The notes below the pieces were generated by a model, which had not been told where the DNA came from, ran no database searches, and worked only from the letters and a program-made list of their open reading frames with translations. The translations under genes and the position numbers were made by a program. Below, piece after piece: positions 31,577 to 32,804 of a DNA stretch of 32,804 bases (position 1 is its first letter; each line of letters begins with the position of its first letter). The stretch is taken from contig CAYRHJ010000022.1 in the NCBI GenBank assembly GCA_964424105.1, positions 1 to 32,804 on the forward strand, given 5' to 3'. This DNA is from CAYRHJ01 sp964424105. GTDB taxonomy: Bacteria; Planctomycetota; Phycisphaerae; UBA1845.

Positions 31577-32011
31577 ATGAAACGATCGGTCAAACAGGCT
31601 CGGGTGAAAAGCGAGCCATTCTTGATTTGGAACGCTTTCGTTGACCTCCTCGCAGTGGAGGAATACGGCCGCCTCTCGCCGATCCAGCAGGTGGCACACT
31701 TGGTTTTCTGGTACGACTCCGAGGTCCAGAATGGCGGCCATGGTCAGTACTTCGAAAACCGCGGCACCGAGATAATACCCGAAACCATTGACGCTCTAAC
31801 CAATCTCGGCCTGTCCTGCCAAGCAGAAATTTTATCACGTGCTGCTGCTGCGCTCTCTGCAAGTGGGTGCGAAGTTGCCTGGGAGTATGCATTGACCGAT
31901 AGCTTCATCGAGGAGCTTGACGCTGCCTTTTACGACTGCTCACCCACTGTCATGGAAGCTTTGGAGCGACATCTCTTGATGCACACTGCGGAGTACGTGG
32001 AACTGATATGA
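31577..32011 (+). CDS. DMP19/DUF4375-like protein
   Basis: A 144-residue protein starting at an ATG with GGGAG 5 nt upstream. The core IWNAFVDLL...LSPIQQVAHLVFWYDSEVQNGGHGQYFENRG followed by a helical region ending EALERHLLMHTAEYVELI resembles the DMP19 family. In Neisseria DMP19 is a DNA-mimic protein that binds the repressor NHTF; most relatives have no known role, and the acidic surface needed for DNA mimicry cannot be judged here. It stands alone between the kinase gene and a repeat-rich gap. Confidence 0.78.
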   Translation: MKRSVKQARVKSEPFLIWNAFVDLLAVEEYGRLSPIQQVAHLVFWYDSEVQNGGHGQYFENRGTEIIPETIDALTNLGLSCQAEILSRAAAALSASGCEVAWEYALTDSFIEELDAAFYDCSPTVMEALERHLLMHTAEYVELI

Positions 32012-32177
32012 TCTACGGTTGCAGCAACCCATTACAACAGGCGTCATTTCGCGCTGGCGCGCGAAGAAGTGCTATCCCGCTGCGCGTGACATCCGGCTGG
32101 CATCCATCAGATGCGGCTCCGGCGCCCGCAGAAATGCCGAGACAAAAGGGACGATAATCGGAGAATTCGCCGGGTGG

Positions 32178-32198
32178 CCCACCTCCTTTGGAGGTGGG
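32178..32198. repeat. Palindromic repeat type B
   Basis: Perfect CCCACCTCC/GGAGGTGGG with loop TTT, followed by GGAGCCGATGAC and the 32-nt tail. Confidence 0.8.
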
Positions 32199-32202
32199 GG
32201 AG

Positions 32203-32234
32203 CCGATGACCACAGCGTGTGTCCCAATGTCGCG
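32203..32234 (+). repeat. 32-nt tail repeat, copy 1
   Basis: CCGATGAC, then CACAGCGTGTGTCC, then AATGTCGCG; it matches 32417-32448 with two differences. Here it follows a type B hairpin. Confidence 0.8.
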
Positions 32235-32276
32235 AGCCGATGACTTTCGCTCCCCGTCATGCCCGCCCATGCCGTC

Positions 32277-32296
32277 ATTCCGGCGATCGCCGGAAT
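32277..32296. repeat. Palindromic repeat type C
   Basis: ATTCCGGC/GCCGGAAT with centre GATC, followed by CCAG. Confidence 0.8.
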
Positions 32297-32330
32297 CCAG
32301 TCCGTTGTCCGTGTTTCACCCGCCTCGTTA

Positions 32331-32358
32331 CGAGCCGCGAGCGCGAAGCGAGCGGGCT
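32331..32358 (+). repeat. GA-hairpin repeat (GC-core form, loop GCGAA)
   Basis: Stem CCGC/GCGG, GA opposite GA, GC/GC, loop GCGAA. The outer right flank is GCT rather than TCT or TCC. Confidence 0.8.
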
Positions 32359-32384
32359 TCTTGTCCAACGAAATCCGCACGGGT

Positions 32385-32414
32385 GCCCCATTCATCGCGC
32401 AGCGATGGGTGGGG
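32385..32414 (+). repeat. Palindromic repeat type A
   Basis: GCCCCATTCATCGC and GCGATGGGTGGGG arms around GCA, followed by TCCCGATGAC and the 32-nt tail. Confidence 0.8.
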
Positions 32415-32416
32415 TC

Positions 32417-32448
32417 CCGATGACTACAGCGTGTGTCCGAATGTCGCG
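32417..32448 (+). repeat. 32-nt tail repeat, copy 2
   Basis: Second copy of 32203-32234; here it follows a type A hairpin. Confidence 0.8.
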
Positions 32449-32487
32449 GGTCTTGTAAACGCGCGGACCGCCGATCGGTGCGGATTC

Positions 32488-32514
32488 ATCCTGTCAATCT
32501 TGTAAATCCTGTCG
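32488..32514 (+). repeat. 9-nt tandem repeat, degenerate
   Basis: Units ATCCTGTCA, ATCTTGTAA and ATCCTGTCG followed by ATTCTCGC, like 226-252. Confidence 0.65.
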
Positions 32515-32577
32515 ATTCTCGCTCGATGCCCGCCGTTCGGAGTCCGTAGAGGGTTTCATCTGCCCATGCTGACCGTC

Positions 32578-32597
32578 ATTCCGGCGCAGGCCGGTAT
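32578..32597. repeat. Palindromic repeat type C, one mismatch
   Basis: ATTCCGGC and GCCGGTAT arms with centre GCAG, followed by CCAG. Confidence 0.7.
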
Positions 32598-32720
32598 CCA
32601 GCGCGAAGGCAGGCAAACCCCGATCAGGAATGTTCAATCGTTCATGCTTCGAGTAGCATATCGAACAGCCGGCGCGGCTCCACAGTCACGGGCGACGGCC
32701 ACCCCTCGAAGGGAATCATC

Positions 32721-32804
32721 ATGAAATGCCTCGCCTTCGACATCGAGATCTCAAACGTCTTCGACCTTCGCCCCGGCGAGGACATCAATAGGCACGCTCC
32801 CTTC
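32721..32804 (+). CDS. Start of an exonuclease-like (RNase H fold) protein, cut by the window end
   Basis: Only 28 codons are visible. GAAGGG lies upstream of the ATG. The opening MKCLAFDIEISNVFDLRPGE has the Asp-x-Glu of the DEDD exonuclease motif I on the first strand, as in 3'-5' exonuclease or family B polymerase-type proteins. The rest of the gene, which would carry the other catalytic acids, lies outside the window, so the family is tentative. Confidence 0.6.
   Translation, partial: MKCLAFDIEISNVFDLRPGEDINRHAPF

Larger units (their letters stand above)
32012..32720. other. Longest gene-free stretch, densely packed with repeats
   Basis: Holds in order a type B palindrome, a 32-nt tail, a type C palindrome, a GA hairpin, a type A palindrome, the same 32-nt tail again, a 9-nt tandem array and another type C palindrome. 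The first 150 nt show no recognisable feature. No gene is seen. Confidence 0.8.

Noticed and set aside
32178..32597. CRISPR-like array
   Set aside because: Repeats belong to different families, are irregularly spaced and are palindromic elements with shared tails, not identical units with unique spacers.
1..32804. Transposase, RAYT or integrase explaining the repeats
   Set aside because: No gene of these families was found in any frame; a trans-acting enzyme would have to be encoded elsewhere.

Overview
The window looks like part of a chromosome from a GC-rich bacterium of the Planctomycetota (Phycisphaerae-like). This rests on gene content, not on a marker gene: a secreted protein with an IPTL-CTERM-type sorting tail, a giant secreted protein built of lamin-tail domains, six-cysteine GACC repeats and a dockerin-like end, a bacterial alpha-2-macroglobulin, a membrane-anchored SGNH hydrolase, and many TTG/GTG starts. 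No rRNA, tRNA, CRISPR array, insertion sequence or phage gene was seen.

Layout. 0-4.2 kb, minus strand: IPTL-CTERM protein with a clear terminator, a short protein resembling only the membrane half of apolipoprotein N-acyltransferase, and a TPR lipoprotein. 4.3-8.5 kb, plus strand: a compact operon behind a good sigma70-like promoter, with a DUF1702-like protein, an acyl carrier protein and two ketosynthases that both keep Cys-His-His. 8.6-13.5 kb: SGNH hydrolase, hemerythrin-like protein, flavin reductase, small zinc-ribbon membrane protein and MutY, separated by repeat-filled gaps. 14.1-19.8 kb: alpha-2-macroglobulin. 20.0-23.4 kb: ArsR-methyltransferase fusion regulator, S-adenosylhomocysteinase, and a carboxymuconolactone-decarboxylase/AhpD-like gene. 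23.8-26.6 kb: polA (minus). 26.65-30.3 kb: the giant lamin-tail/dockerin protein. 30.3-32.8 kb: a small conserved protein, an orphan histidine kinase, a DMP19-like protein and the start of an exonuclease-like gene.

Main discoveries. (1) The AhpD-like gene at 22833-23411 has an in-frame UGA exactly at the second cysteine of its CxxC redox site (C-P-F-UGA). The frame and family similarity continue to the end, and a bacterial SECIS-like hairpin follows the UGA with its loop 17 nt downstream. It is a strong selenoprotein candidate that would be split or truncated by ordinary gene calling. (2) The gaps carry at least ten copies of a hairpin whose two arms always place GA opposite GA between paired segments, with the surrounding pairs changing in a compensated way. 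Two 123-nt copies are the same hairpin with its loop opened by an insert that contains another hairpin of the same design. (3) The DUF1702-ACP-KS-KS operon is a small condensing module without its own reductases.

Working together. The regulator fusion, ahcY and the AhpD-like gene form a plus-strand block consistent with methyl-cycle control plus redox defence. The ACP and ketosynthases should build an acyl chain, presumably borrowing other fatty-acid enzymes. The secreted proteins suggest a complex cell surface. All function calls are from sequence reading only; no database search was run.
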